A DNA stretch of 5,010 nt from Flavobacteriales bacterium UBA5939 (GTDB lineage Bacteria > Bacteroidota > Bacteroidia > Flavobacteriales > Schleiferiaceae): assembly GCA_002430755.1 (NCBI GenBank), contig DJCX01000049.1, forward strand, positions 1 through 5,010. The letters are read 5' to 3'. Both the position numbers and the translations under genes were made by a program. The first letter of the stretch is position 1. The number at the start of each line of letters is the position of its first letter. A model generated the notes under the pieces. It was not told the origin of the DNA and ran no database searches. It saw only the letters and a program-made list of their open reading frames with translations. This document shows, in pieces, positions 4,616 through 5,010 of the stretch.

Positions 4616-5010
4616 ATGAAGGTGCTCCTGATTGACAATTACGACAGTTTTACCTACAACCTTGTCCATTACTTAGAAAAAATGGACGTGGAGGTTGAGG
4701 TCGTTCGTAACGACCAAAACATACCTTCTCTCGAGGCTTTTGATGCATTGGTACTTAGTCCTGGACCGGGTTTGCCGAAAGAAAGTGGCAAGCTCATGGA
4801 CATCATTGCTAACGCTTATGGCACTAAGCCTATTCTTGGTATTTGCCTCGGAATGCAGGCACTCGCAGAACACTCAGGAGCGAAGCTGTACAACAGAGAT
4901 GGCGTGATGCACGGCAGAACAGCAGAACTCCAAAACATTAAGGAAAGTCTATTGCTGCAAGATGTACAGGACCTCACCGTTGGGCTATACCACAGCTGGG
5001 CCATCGTTGC
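4616..5010 (+). CDS. Class I glutamine amidotransferase, anthranilate/aminodeoxychorismate synthase component II (3' end outside window)
   Basis: Glutaminase subunit that releases ammonia from glutamine for a chorismate-using partner, either TrpE (anthranilate, tryptophan pathway) or PabB (aminodeoxychorismate, folate pathway). 131 codons of about 190 are present. MKVLLIDNYDSFTYNL (1-16) is the standard start of TrpG/PabA proteins. LSPGPGLP (47-54) is the oxyanion loop, and GICLGMQALAE (75-85) holds the nucleophilic cysteine C77. MHGRTAEL (98-105) and YHSWAI (125-130) are also TrpG/PabA-type; the catalytic His-Glu pair lies beyond the window. ATG 4616 is clearly the start. TrpG and PabA cannot be told apart here because the next gene is not visible, and many bacteria use one amphibolic protein for both. 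It stands first in its transcript, not behind trpE, since ridA lies divergently upstream. Codon use and base composition look like the rest of the window. Confidence 0.93.
   Translation, partial: MKVLLIDNYDSFTYNLVHYLEKMDVEVEVVRNDQNIPSLEAFDALVLSPGPGLPKESGKLMDIIANAYGTKPILGICLGMQALAEHSGAKLYNRDGVMHGRTAELQNIKESLLLQDVQDLTVGLYHSWAIV

Noticed and set aside
4673..4873. Minus-strand open frame inside the amidotransferase gene
   Set aside because: It runs opposite a well-conserved TrpG/PabA reading frame and shows no motif of its own.

Overview
The window looks like ordinary chromosome from a member of the Bacteroidota, probably Flavobacteriia or a close relative. Three things suggest this. The IF3, L35, L20, ThrRS and dihydrolipoyl dehydrogenase sequences have the look of that phylum (my recognition, not a search). 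No gene here has a convincing Shine-Dalgarno sequence, and start codons are preceded by A/T-rich DNA instead. Promoter-like sequences resemble TAnnTTTG rather than the sigma70 TATAAT box. No mobile element, CRISPR array, tRNA, rRNA or phage gene is visible.

Left part (1-1797, + strand): the 3' end of thrS, then infC, rpmI and rplT, the classic thrS-infC-rpmI-rplT translation operon. It ends in a strong hairpin-plus-T-tract terminator at 1755-1787. infC has no ATG, GTG or well-placed TTG start; the frame and homology point to a CTG start at 532. This fits the known habit of infC using rare start codons so that IF3 can repress its own translation. The 87-base rpmI-rplT gap, the longest gene-free stretch, holds a chain of potential RNA hairpins just before rplT and is the best candidate for an undescribed regulatory element.

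Middle part (1795-4572, - strand): read in the transcribed direction, the order is ridA, lpdA, an intrinsic terminator, then an ABC transporter ATPase gene that begins only 13 bases after the terminator's T-tract. ridA (enamine/imine deaminase) and lpdA (E3 of 2-oxoacid dehydrogenase complexes) probably share a transcript. The ATPase gene has no permease next to it, and its expression must somehow deal with the terminator lying in its leader. It converges on rplT, with one hairpin between the two.

Right end (4616-5010, + strand): the 5' part of a TrpG/PabA-type glutamine amidotransferase gene, divergent from ridA across only 43 bases. That gap contains a 15-base inverted repeat and a -7-like box so close to the ATG that the mRNA may be leaderless.

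The genes are housekeeping functions (translation, central carbon metabolism, metabolite damage control, aromatic or folate biosynthesis). I see no sign of a novel multi-gene system. The items worth a second look are regulatory: the infC start, the rpmI-rplT RNA, the terminator in the ABC gene leader and the possible leaderless amidotransferase transcript.
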